From Elysia marginata (lineage: Eukaryota; Mollusca; Gastropoda; Plakobranchidae): a DNA stretch of 39,830 bases. The notes below the pieces were generated by a model. It worked only from the letters and a program-made list of their open reading frames with translations. It had not been told where the DNA came from and ran no database searches. This document shows, one piece after another, positions 12,204 through 21,950 of the stretch; position 1 is the stretch's first letter; every line of letters begins with the position of its first letter. The stretch is taken from assembly GCA_019649035.1 (NCBI GenBank), contig BMAT01005552.1, forward strand, positions 142,516-182,345. Direction: 5' to 3'. The position numbers were made by a program, and so were the translations under genes.

Positions 12204-12417
12204 GTTTCTAACCCCAAAGAGATGGGATGACCAGAACAGCTTAAAAAGAAACCCTTGTGACAAAAAAGAGGTGGACGGTGGCCCAAACGGTAGGGTTGTC
12301 GGATTGTTTCTTGACATGTCCAGGGTTTGATCTCTAGTCCGGCCATCGCCTGTGCCCACCAAGTAGACCTAATTAATCAGGTGACTCGACGGAATGAAAT
12401 GCCTTGTTTCTAACCCC
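12204..12417 (+). repeat. tRNA-like (SINE-type) fragment between 12-base direct repeats
   Basis: About 12269-12345 reads like a decayed tRNA gene head: GGTGGCCCAAACGGTAGGG resembles an A box and GGGTTTGATCTCTAG, about 40 bases later, resembles a B box (GGTTCRANNCC). The identical 12-mer GTTTCTAACCCC occurs at 12204-12215 and 12406-12417, bracketing the segment like a target-site duplication. About 55 bases separate the left repeat from the tRNA-like part, so the duplication reading is not certain. The element lies in the putative intron of the SFD-motif gene, opposite to its direction of transcription. Confidence 0.5.
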
Positions 12418-12436
12418 GTTTCTTTCAAACCCTCTT

Positions 12437-12625
12437 CTACAACATTTGATAACCGTGTAAAGATTGTAATACACGCTGTACATAGACTCTGACCATATCC
12501 CCAGAGAGACTCTGATTAAAAGATGCGCGCTGTAATGTTTGAAAAAACTTCCACGACATATCCTTCCAGTAACAAAATCGACATCTACGAATAAAACTAG
12601 AGTAGGCGTCTGAGCGAAATCTTAC
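12437..12625 (-). other. Start of putative intron (alternative: C-terminal coding extension)
   Basis: If the donor at 12625-12624 is not used, the protein continues for 62 residues to a stop codon at 12437-12439, giving 395 residues from the ATG. No AATAAA polyadenylation signal is seen close downstream on the minus strand. The loss of the SFD motifs and the change in composition argue that this is intron. Confidence 0.5.
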
Positions 12626-12628
12626 CAT
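12620..12628 (-). other. Splice donor ending the SFD-motif exon
   Basis: On the minus strand the sequence reads CTATG|GTAAGA, a good match to the metazoan donor consensus. It cuts exactly between codons (phase 0) after Met333. The frame stays open for another 62 codons to a stop at 12437, but the composition changes there from Ser/Arg/Asp/Asn-rich to Cys/Phe/Tyr/Trp-rich. That fits translated intron, so I prefer splicing over read-through. Confidence 0.65.
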
Positions 12629-13624
12629 AGATCGAAAACTAATAGGTCGTTCCTTGGGCCAAAGATCCTCATCATCAGCGGTAAACTGTGCCTTCCACGA
12701 AACTCCAGGCGCCGTGAACGAGCGGTTGAGGTTCCCGACAGAGGAGCCTCTATCTAGACTGACGCCCGTGCGGCGTACGTACGTCTCCTCGTGAGCACGT
12801 TTCTCGAAGGTACGGTCAGATGACCTCATTGCGGACCTTGTCGGGTTGCGGCCGCGGAGATCACTGGATGTTGAGAATCCGTTAGTGACGGGGAGAGAGA
12901 GCGGCTCCTCAAGGTCTTCGCCGACGCCGTTGAAGGCTTGGTTAAAAGCCCGGAAGCTCCGGTCAAGGGTTTCCTTCCGGTCCGGGCTTCTGTCAAGAAT
13001 TTCACCAGAGCGAGACGTTGTCCAGGTACGACTGGGCGACTGGGGTTGCTGCTGCTGCTGTTGCTGCAGGCGAGAAGAGCGGTTGGTGGTGGAGTAGATA
13101 TTGTTGGAGTGCTCAAAACTTCTGCCGTCGAAGCTGCGGTTGAGGCGGTCGTGTTTCGGGGTCCTGCCTCCATTAGCTGCTCCTCCGCTCGTGACGTCGA
13201 AACTTTGGTTGTGAAACTTTGCGGAGGAGGTGGAGGAGGAGGAGGGAGGAACGGCGGAGAAGGAGAAGGAGGGGAGGTTGGTGGTGTTGTTGTTGAGGTA
13301 GTAGGAGGCGTCGAAGCTGCGGTCTACCTTCCTAGTGCCGTTGCTGCTGCTGTAGTTGTGGAAGGAGGAAGCGTCGAAGCTTCTGTCCACCACCCTACGT
13401 GTCGGGCTGAGCGACTCACGGGGTTTGTACGCATGCGTGGTATCAAAGGAGCGGTCCAGGCTTTTAGGTCCTAGTCCGTTGCTAATGCCAGCCCCTTTAG
13501 TGCCATGGTAATCGTAATCACTGGAATAGTGGGTAGATTCCCCTACATCGAAACTGTGGTTGAGCCGGTTTCCCGACTGGCGCTTGTTGAAAATACGGTA
13601 TTTGTACGACGGAGAGGCCGCCAT
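12626..13624 (-). CDS. 5' coding exon of an unrecognised protein with repeated [D/N]RSFD motifs (partial)
   Basis: I do not recognise the family. This exon encodes 333 residues beginning MAASPSYKYR. The ATG at 13624-13622 has A at -3 and G at +4 (strong Kozak), and an in-frame TAG lies 21 bases upstream, so it is the first possible ATG unless an upstream exon is spliced on. The reading frame can be extended six codons to a GTG at 13642, but that is not a eukaryotic start. The protein is rich in Ser, Arg, Asn and Asp and looks disordered: no signal peptide or membrane segment, one run of seven Gln (residues 187-193) and a Ser-rich tract near residues 128-134. The Ser of an [LV][DN][RHQ]SF[DET]-like motif falls at about residues 24, 59, 82, 103, 141, 164, 169, 213 (Pro replaces Phe), 223, 272 (Thr replaces Ser) and 302. 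The exon is clearly more GC-rich than its surroundings. A phase-0 donor follows residue 333. A cytoskeletal or scaffold role is conceivable but is a guess. Confidence 0.8.
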
Positions 13625-13642
13625 GTTGGAATGTTGGACCAC

Positions 13643-13662
13643 CTACAAAAACTTCAATAAGG
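13643..13662 (-). other. Possible splice acceptor upstream of the start codon
   Basis: On the minus strand the bases just before the open frame read TTGAAGTTTTTGTAG|GTGG, acceptable as a 3' splice site. If used, the exon begins at 13642 with 18 untranslated bases before the ATG, and a 5' untranslated exon lies further right (higher coordinates). If not used, this is 5' UTR or core promoter. The sequence alone does not decide. Confidence 0.35.
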
Positions 13663-13663
13663 A

Positions 13664-14550
13664 CTGGTGGGTGTATCAGCTATATCCAAAGTACCCAATT
13701 TTAAATAAAATCCAAAATCAATGTGCGTTTCAATCGTTAATCTGCGTGAAGTAAATATTAAAGAAAAAGGTGATGAAAATTTATAGGCTTTTGATGATTA
13801 TTTTCTACAAACCATGAAAAGCAAGTACTGTAAAGTAGTAAATCCGTAACTCCAGAATTTGATGTAAAAATCCTCGCAAAATAATCCAAACTGCTGTAAT
13901 CCAAATTCCAAAGAATCAGGATGAATCAATTCATATCCTTGCTTAGTAGTAATCCAATTCAGAAAATGATATCACACACTCGCAAGAAAGGCCTGAACTT
14001 TCTCAATCTTCACGTTTTGTGGTCTACACGGAGAACTTTGCATCCTAATGCAATGAACCTTTTGCTACTCGAGCTTTTTGCGCGATTATCAAACGGTTTC
14101 GATTTGTAGAATTTCATGGCAGTCATTACGGAGTCCTGGTTATTGGAATGTCATAATTAAAACCATTTCAACAACACAAGTTTAACGAGCGAATCATCAC
14201 GCTTTGACAATGGAAGCTTAAAGTCACACAAAATATAACAGCTTAATCACGCCTTGTGTTCACTATGTAGGAAAGTTCTAAAGTTCTATGTTATAATTTC
14301 TTTACAGTGCATAGATGAACGTCATGCATGAACTTGAATCAGCTTCTATCCCGTTCGCTTTGATATCTTAAAAAAATCACAGAGGCTTTTTGACCAATGG
14401 TATACTGATAAACTATAAAGTCTACCTTAATTTGAATTTCCTTGAAATCTCTGATACTCGAGGAAAGAAATTTTTATTGCTTATCAAAAAAAAAGTCCAG
14501 GTAATTTGCCAGATTTGGTATATTGCTTCCCTCTCTTCCTTTGTCTTCAT
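13664..14550. other. AT-rich non-coding region 5' of the minus-strand exon
   Basis: No convincing coding sequence or RNA gene. On the minus strand a TTTAAAA-like stretch occurs roughly 80 bases before the ATG; it could be a weak TATA-like element, but such stretches are common in this AT-rich DNA. The region is either promoter or an intron separating the coding exon from a 5' UTR exon. Confidence 0.4.
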
Positions 14551-14565
14551 TTTCTCTCTCTCCTT

Positions 14566-14605
<40 letters not shown>
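14551..14605. repeat. (CT)n microsatellite
   Basis: CT dinucleotides with one short interruption, inside a longer CT-rich pyrimidine tract that reaches about 14700. Confidence 0.95.
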
Positions 14606-14608
<3 letters not shown>

Positions 14609-15030
14609 CCTTTCTTGTCCTCCCTCCCTTTCTTTTTCAACATCATTCTTTTTTTCTTTCTTCCTTCTCTCTATTTCTTTCTTTCGCTCCGCCCTCTCAC
14701 GAGTTTTGAGTCCCACATAAATTAAAAGAGTTAATCTCTTCTGACTGTCGAAAAACCAGATTATCTCTTTGGTGGTCTCTCAACTCTATACCCCTTCCAT
14801 GTTCCTATCTCTCGTTATCAACCTTCGTGTACTTCAAGCTTCTTAATAGCTTTTTTACCCTCTTAACTCCAGTCCTAATCACTTCCCTCTATCTCACACA
14901 CATACTTTTTGGTGTTCTTTCTTTGTCTTTTTCTGTATCCATCTGTCTCCCTCCACGATACTTTCAGCGCTCTCTATGACTGCATTCGTCCACCTGCCTG
15001 TATCTCTCATTGTTTGTCTCGTGGCATCTC
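14606..15030. other. Pyrimidine-rich non-coding region
   Basis: CT-rich sequence with no gene. Spurious Ser/Leu/Phe-rich frames are produced by the composition. Confidence 0.5.
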
Positions 15031-15032
15031 CG

Positions 15033-15080
<48 letters not shown>
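15031..15080. repeat. Compound (CT)n-(CA)n microsatellite
   Basis: CT dinucleotides switch cleanly to CA dinucleotides at about 15068. Confidence 0.95.
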
Positions 15081-15919
15081 GTACAGCATCAAAATATTAC
15101 ACTAACAACATATGCTTTTATATATAAAAAAGATACAGCACATTTTAAAGGGAATATCCGAATTATTCCAAAATACAGGAATAATATAACAACAATATAT
15201 ATCGAAAAAATTTTGCTTTAAGACTTACATTAGAGGTACACTAAAGTTCAATCGTGGTAGGTAAGGCCGCTATAGAGCGGTCTCGTGGTATTCCAAGCAT
15301 TAGATAGGTAGAACTAGAAAGATTTGTACACATCATTCTACCTCGCTTCACCATAAACCCTCCGATGACTATTGGAACATAACCGTGAAGCTACTAAATA
15401 CTAATACCTGTCCCCCCTCCTGATTTGACATGAGATTTATTTGACCTCTTGGCTTTGACTGGGATCAACCTTTGATAACAGAAGGTCCGCGGCCTGGTCA
15501 AATAAATGAAATTGATTCATGGGTTACTCAAGTGAAGACATCTCATGTCACCAGGGAAGAGTGCTTCGAGTTAAAGGCCTTTACATTTCACTACAGGCAT
15601 AAACTTCTTGTATTCGGTCTCTGGGAAATAATTTGGAGTGTTGATTTGGCACGGGGGATATCGATACAAATAGAACCATTATTTATCCCCACCGATATTA
15701 TTAGTTACAGAAAGATAAGAGTTGACGGATACGATACTAAACATCGATATGTGCAGTTGTACAAGATACGAGTTATCACGCTAGTTCTGTATTGGCAGTA
15801 GTACGAAAATGCTGGTGCGCTCTTAAGAGAGTGGAGTAGCTAAATTTTTAAACATTTAAAATTTAAATATTTCCACACGTAAATAGTCACTCATTTGGGA
15901 ATCAATAGCAGCAATATGA

Positions 15920-15922
<3 letters not shown>
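15081..15922. other. Non-coding region
   Basis: The 109-codon plus-strand frame at 15472-15801 shows no recognisable domain and is not called. A small hairpin (CCGCT/AGCGG, four-base loop) occurs near 15267-15280. Confidence 0.4.

Positions 15923-15977
<55 letters not shown>
15923..15977. repeat. (CT)n microsatellite
   Basis: About 27 nearly pure CT units. Confidence 0.95.
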
Positions 15978-15980
<3 letters not shown>

Positions 15981-16994
15981 ATTTCTTTTTTGTCTCCCCT
16001 CTCCGTTTCCCCTTCAATCCCCCCTCCTTTGTCTTGTTCTTTTTCTTTGAGCTATCAGTCAGTCTTTAGCTCTCTCTTACGATTCTATTTTTCTCTGTAT
16101 TTGATTTTCGTCAGTCTATGTCGCTAATTGGCATTGTCTCTCTCATTCAAAACAGAAAAGGGCATGTAAGCAGTAACGAATATTGACAAGGAATGACCTT
16201 GAGACTTTACGGAAGATATCTGTCAAGTTATAGGAGACATAAAAGAAAAAGCCTCAAAGACGAAACTTTCCTACAACTAAAACATAATTACTGCAATACT
16301 GGAAGTCTGAAATCCATTTATTCAAAGCCAAGGCTCAAATAGAGGGACATTGTAATTTACTAGCCGCTGGACCATGCATGTAACAGGTGCATGTAATACA
16401 GACATATGTCCATGTAGTTTAGCCTTAAACCTTGTTCGTATGCGAGCTCATTGTGTAGACAGAGACTAAGGATACTATCATATTGAAATAATCATTGCGT
16501 TTTGATTGGACTCGAGCCAAAACAATAATAATGTCAGAACAGTGGGCAATCTGCTCTCGTTTATTTAATGCTGGTGCCTCGCTCATACTCGGACATGCAA
16601 AGCTTTGTACTGACATAACATCCAAGTGCAATTTTCTTGTTGAACCTACGACTCCGAAAGTTCACCGTATTATTGTCATTGTGGGTTCTGAAGCTACATT
16701 GTGTTATCATTAATCTGACAACTGCTCTAGACATAAACACAGATAGCGAATAAAACTGAGCAAGGCAGATCATAAATTTTGTTGAATCACTAGGTCTTTG
16801 AAGTTTGGAATTTCGCCGATAGAAATTACGTTTAATGTCTAGGAATTTTTTCGGCGCTTATATAAACAGTTACAATAATATTGACTCTGGTTGAAATAGA
16901 ATTTAGTGGGAGACAAACAGAAGAAGAAGGGAAGACAGAACGAGAAAGAAGAAAAGAAGTGAAAAAAGAAGAGAGGGGTCGAATATTTTGAGGA
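15978..16994. other. Non-coding region, no features seen
   Basis: Overlapping opposite-strand frames of about 70 codons at 16495-16773 have no protein-family resemblance. No RNA gene was recognised. Confidence 0.45.
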
Positions 16995-17092
16995 CAGAGT
17001 GAGGGAGAGTCAGAGAGAGAGAAAGAGATAGATAGATAGGTAAGTAGGTAGGTAGATAGACAAAGACAGAGAGAAGAGAGGGAGGGAGGAAG
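16995..17092. repeat. Degenerate GA/GATA/GTAG microsatellite
   Basis: Interrupted GAGA passes through GATA and GGTA units to GGGA units, an old mutated compound array. Confidence 0.85.
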
Positions 17093-17827
17093 AGTAGGAG
17101 GATTGCGATAGAGATAAAGAGAAAATAATTTTTCAATATCAGCCAAGGAGCTAAAATTAAGACACGTAGACATCAATCACTTTTCGTGTTTTATTTTTTT
17201 ATATAAATAAAAGCAAGTTCCTGGGTCATCCCTGTCTAAGACACGGATAAAATTAAAGAACATTTTCAGTTTCCCTTACAACAGCTTGCTATCATACTAC
17301 AATACTTGTTAGACCAGTTTTTCTCCTACGACCCAAGATATTACCGTTAAGATTCACTTTCCTTCAGAATTTCATGCGGGCGATCCTTCTTTTTGGAAGA
17401 AATAACTCGCGTTTATCTACTTAGTTTTTTAAGGAGACTGGTAATCAAATTTGAGGTTCAACAGAGAGTGGAGTTATCGGGGCAAGTATGTGTGTATATA
17501 CAGGTGTGTGTTGGGTGTTGTGTAGGAGGGAGGGGAGGGATTTAAAAAAAGGTGGGGGAGGTGGAGGACTCTTTTCAACGTGTATATTCTTGACATGCTC
17601 CGTAGATTCCTAAAGTCTATTCAAGAGAGGAATGTATAGATCTGAAGACGATTAACGAAGATATTATTGTTAGCCTCTGACTTGGGAATTTTTACAGGGA
17701 GGGTTTGGCTCTCCTCGGGGCGAATTATATTTTTTTTAAATTAGGTTTTTAATGTGAATTGACTGCCCTTTTTAATTTGTTCTTTTTTTAGAAGAAAGCT
17801 GTTGGGTTGTGGGTGATTTAGAGGATT
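17093..17827. other. Non-coding region with G-rich patch
   Basis: A G-rich patch at about 17525-17568 has three close G-runs and a fourth about 12 bases further on, so it is only a marginal quadruplex candidate. No gene. Confidence 0.45.
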
Positions 17828-17905
17828 GAGAGAGAGAGAGAGGGAGAGAAAGAGAGAGAGAGACAGATAGACAGACAGAGAGGGGGAGATAGAAAGAGAG
17901 GAATA
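17828..17905. repeat. Degenerate (GA)n microsatellite
   Basis: GA dinucleotides interrupted by GACAGA and GGGA units. A similar patch with GACA units follows at about 17983-18045. Confidence 0.85.
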
Positions 17906-18257
17906 AGCAGAGTGATAGAAAATTTTGACACTGATATATTTCAAGAACAGCTTTAACTAATAGCTAAATGAAAAATTAGAAAAGATAGATAGAGAGACAT
18001 ACAGACAGACAGAGAGACAGAGGGAGATTCAGGCGGAGAGACAGATGGAAAAAAACTGAGTTGTTGAAACTGACGAGATGGTTTACACATTCCATTCATT
18101 AGATCAGGCAACCATAACAACAAAGAGGTCAACCATAAATTAAGGTACATAATTCAAAGTTTATACACCACATTGGTGCAGGTTTTCCTATACCAATTTA
18201 GCTAAGCCAACTACAATCTTTTCTTCCCTATAATTCTATGCATGCTAAGATAACTCC

Positions 18258-18284
18258 GGGTTGGGAGGCGGGAGGGGAGGGGGG
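18258..18284 (+). other. G-quadruplex motif
   Basis: Five G-tracts (3, 3, 3, 4 and 6 G) are separated by loops of 2, 4, 1 and 1 bases on the plus strand, an unambiguous match to the G3+N1-7 pattern. The flanks are ordinary AT-rich sequence. Confidence 0.75.
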
Positions 18285-20141
18285 TGTTAAGCATATTTAT
18301 GTGTCGCTCTGTTGTACTAAATTGATTGCATACCGGTTATGCATGTATGTTTATTTAGCTACATCAGCAAAACGAGAGTTCTCAATGGATACGACCTGCT
18401 TGCTTTATCCATCACTTGGTTGGAATAAGCAGAAAAAAAAATGACATCAGCAGGGGGCGCTCGTAGTATTGACTGACCATGAATGTTAAGAGCTGTCCCC
18501 TTGACCCCCCACACACACACATACACAACTGTTGACAACACCTGCCACCTGTATGTGCATCAAGCTTAGCATTATTTGATCCTCTAGACTGTGAGTCATA
18601 CAGCATGCAACATCATACGACACCATCACATGCTCTTTACAACTACAGATAAAACATCACAGCAATATAAACGTATAATCTGACATTGAAAAAAAACTTC
18701 CAGAGTAAATTTTGTGTGAACTTTGCATGGCGCCAACATTGACATAACAAGAAATTTGTCAAAAAGTAGCAAGATTTTTTTTTCTGCGACTCACTTGCTA
18801 AGTACAGTATAATGATGCTATTGATAATAAAATTCCGAAAACCTTCGTCTTTTCTGTTGCACTATTGTACCATTTAATATAAGACAAAATCTGATTGGTT
18901 TTTGTCGGGTAAACATACGGTTATTTTTACATCAATTAAGATTAGGCGTATAAATACTAATATTGGATTGCTTCAGATGCATATATCTACACAAAATGCA
19001 AGGACAGCAAAGAAAAGCAAAACAAAGGAAGCCTGCTTTTCTCGGATTGATTTTCCTGTCGCGTGTTGCTTTTCTACACTGCGTGTTACGTTTAATTAAT
19101 TACCCGTCCTTGAAAAGGTTCAAGATACATGTAGACAACATCAAATCGATAGATCGCGATGCAATTTTGCACACATCGCTCAATCAATTTAAAAGTTAAT
19201 AAGGTCAGTCTTTGCAGCTATGTTACATGTTCTCGCTAAGCAGTTGTGTTATTTAGTTCAGGTAATTAGTACTAGTTATGATATCGATCCTGGACTGCCA
19301 ATAAAACTTGTCGGTCTCCGGGTACAAATCTGGTACGTTTGATTGGACCAACATTGCACTGTACTGAAGATATCTGAATTCATAATAATTTCCCCTTGCG
19401 CTATGACCTAGCTATTATAATTTCATTGTAATTAACCACTGCAAAAAATAATGCTGATATTGTTTTCGAGTGCCATTCCTCGTTTTGACACGCTGCAGAG
19501 ATTCAAGAAGCAGTGAATCTAATGTGAATCATACAAGTACAACGAATGCTTCTGACAAGATTCTATTCATTAGTAGCATAAAATGTTAACCACAGCATTT
19601 TCACACAGGTCGCTTTTAACGCATAGTAGAGGAAATTAAATTTTTGCTTTGGTCTAAATTGCACATAATTATAACTGCCGCGTTTCATATCATTAACTCA
19701 ATGACCTCTTCATATGATGCCATCACAAACAAAAAAGTTAATGGTTCGCACTATTTAGCTCGTCCTGGGATGAACAACAAGTACAATCATCTTTGTACAT
19801 ACTGGGTTTTTATTAGGTATAGTTAATTATTCATTTATATAAGGTAACTGAAAACCTCTCACCTAGGGAATAAAAGAAGCCTTTTTCTGTTATTGAAGAT
19901 ACCCCCAAAAACGTATCGCATTTTCTTGCCTTGATAATGTCAAAGCAACTGCCATTTTAAATCTAGATTATGAACAGCCTGAGAAAATAACGGATGCAAT
20001 TATAATATCATAACTCTTTCTCTGGTAATTTTTGACATGATGAAATCTCATTGTAAGCCAGAAGGGACAAACCTACTTTCTCGGATACCAACTAGGCCTG
20101 CCTACTTTACTTACTGTAAGATAACTAACAATGACTACCTT
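18285..20141. other. AT-rich non-coding region
   Basis: No gene, RNA or clear repeat recognised. Open frames are all below 80 codons and lack familiar motifs. Confidence 0.45.
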
Positions 20142-20420
20142 TAGTCGAAATATCACATTAATTTCTGAGGAAAAACGAAGCCACTTGAACAACTACAGAA
20201 ACCTTCTACAAATTACTAAGCTGATATTGCTTGATATAAAATATAAAAGCTTCTGTTATCTTCACAACAAGCTACTTTGCTCAAGATTATGAACAATAGG
20301 TTTACCTGTTTCAGTTTAGTCGCAATACCATAGTTTCTGAGAAAAACGAAGCCATTTTAAGACCTAACTAAGACTTCAACAGATACACCGCTCTTGTCAG
20401 TCCATATAAAATAAAGACTT
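20142..20420. repeat. Diverged tandem repeat, period about 175 bases
   Basis: TAGTCGAAATATCAC, then TTTCTGAGGAAAAACGAAGCCA, starting at 20142, recurs as TAGTCGCAATACCA, then TTTCTGAGAAAAACGAAGCCA, starting at 20317. The ATAAAATA-rich ends at about 20236 and 20406 also correspond. The middle of the two units is poorly conserved. Confidence 0.6.
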
Positions 20421-20504
20421 GTGTTTTCTATCTAAAAGTCTTTTGGTTTTTGTTTTTTTTTCTTTTTTTGTGTTAATTTTTTTCAGCAGCACGGGTACTA
20501 GATT

Positions 20505-20521
20505 TAGATCTAGATCTAGAT
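20505..20521. repeat. Short (TAGATC)n array
   Basis: Nearly three TAGATC units, a self-complementary hexamer. The core CTAGATCTAG also occurs at 5238-5247 and 10711-10720. Confidence 0.7.
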
Positions 20522-20889
20522 TTAGTGAATTTCGGACTGATAGGCGTTGAGTAGGTGTAAAGTCTTGCTGATCTCAGACGGATTAAACAGAAACCAATAA
20601 TGTAATGTTACAACTGTGTCATCTTAAGAAACATCTGCCATCCTTGAGATAATGACGAGAGATGAGGTTATCAGGTACTCGAACACTTTACTTCGAGCAC
20701 AGGTACTACACACAGGTGATGTGATGCCACATTTTAGTATCTGTATTAACAGCCAATGTAGGTCAGGGTGTTGAAATGCTTGTTACAGTCTTAAAACTTA
20801 AATTATAAGGTTAGCAAAGAAGGTGGTTATTAATCATTTAGAGATCTCCCCGTAAAGCGTGGCTAAAGCGGGAATTTCAGCGCGAGAGA

Positions 20890-20970
20890 TTTTTTTTGTT
20901 GTTGCTGTTGTTGTTGTTGTTATTGTTGTTGTTGTTGTTGTTGTTGTTATTGTTGTTGGTGGTGGTGGTA
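20890..20970. repeat. (TTG)n microsatellite
   Basis: About 25 trinucleotide units, mainly TTG with CTG and TTA interruptions, ending in GGT units. It makes a spurious poly-Val frame. Confidence 0.95.
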
Positions 20971-21950
20971 ATGATATAAAAGATCGACAGATAGAAAAAA
21001 ACAAACAAGAAAAAAGACAGAATGAGAGAGAGAGAGGGACAGAGAGAGATATCTAATGTATGTCAATATTTTGAAAAGCGCTAAACCGCGAAGGTAATAT
21101 CCTTTTCCATAAATAACATCAAGTCCGCAACATTAAAGGGAGTCCAAATCGTTAACTAAAAACATCCATCGGAAGTACAACTGAAAAACTTAACAGCTTC
21201 AAACGGTTCGCCTAATTACCTTTTAAATATCGTAAGATAGGACACATATTTGTTATGCACTGTGATGTATAAACCGTTAACTACGTTTTCTAACGAAAAT
21301 GCCTTGGATTCGGAAACTAAACAAATCCAACAATCTCTCATCAATTAAAATCCAAATGAACCACACAGCTTTAAAAATTACCATAGTATAAAACAAAACA
21401 AAAAAAACCCCTCAAACTTTCCAGAGGTAAGTTTGGTCCTTTCACAGAACCTAGCGATCTACAGTAGATCAAGTATCGATCTAAAACATTGGACGCTTTG
21501 TAGCAGATGCGTGTATATATAAACATAAGACATGAAAGAGCTCAGATCTGTTTGAAATAAAAAAAAAAATATAAAAAATTATTGATGTTTATCAAAAAAT
21601 ACCTAAAATCTATCATTCTAAATCACATCCTAAAAAATTGCCTGCAATCATGTAAGAATGTAAATGAGAAATCCTGACACTGCATCTACATCATATTCTA
21701 AATACACAGATAATAATCATCACAACAACAAAAAAACCACTTTGAACTCTATGAAACATAAACACGAACTTGTTGAAAACCATGAACTACAAAGCCAGCC
21801 AATACACAACTAAAACAAAACATCTGTTTCATAATATCTGTATACCGGTCCCTGCTTTATACAATATTGGCTATAAATCATAAAGCACGGAGAGCATATT
21901 ATTGTATCGATAGATCCATCAGAATCGAACACAACTACAGACCAAGGCCT
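20971..21950. other. AT-rich non-coding region
   Basis: No gene seen. A-rich runs occur at about 21560-21600. Confidence 0.5.

Noticed and set aside
12846-13474. Plus-strand frames of 83 and 178 codons opposite the SFD exon
   Set aside because: Shadows of the minus-strand coding exon. The Gly/Val-rich content is the complement of its Ser/Thr/Asn codons.
13625-13642. Starting the SFD protein at the GTG at 13642
   Set aside because: GTG is not a usual eukaryotic start, and the ATG six codons later has a strong Kozak context.
15472-15801. 109-codon plus-strand frame
   Set aside because: No low-complexity cause, but also no recognisable motif, Kozak start or splice context; the length is not unusual by chance in nearly 40 kb.
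17525-17568. G-rich patch as a G-quadruplex
   Set aside because: Only three G3+ runs lie close together; the fourth is about 12 bases away, so the standard loop limit is not met.
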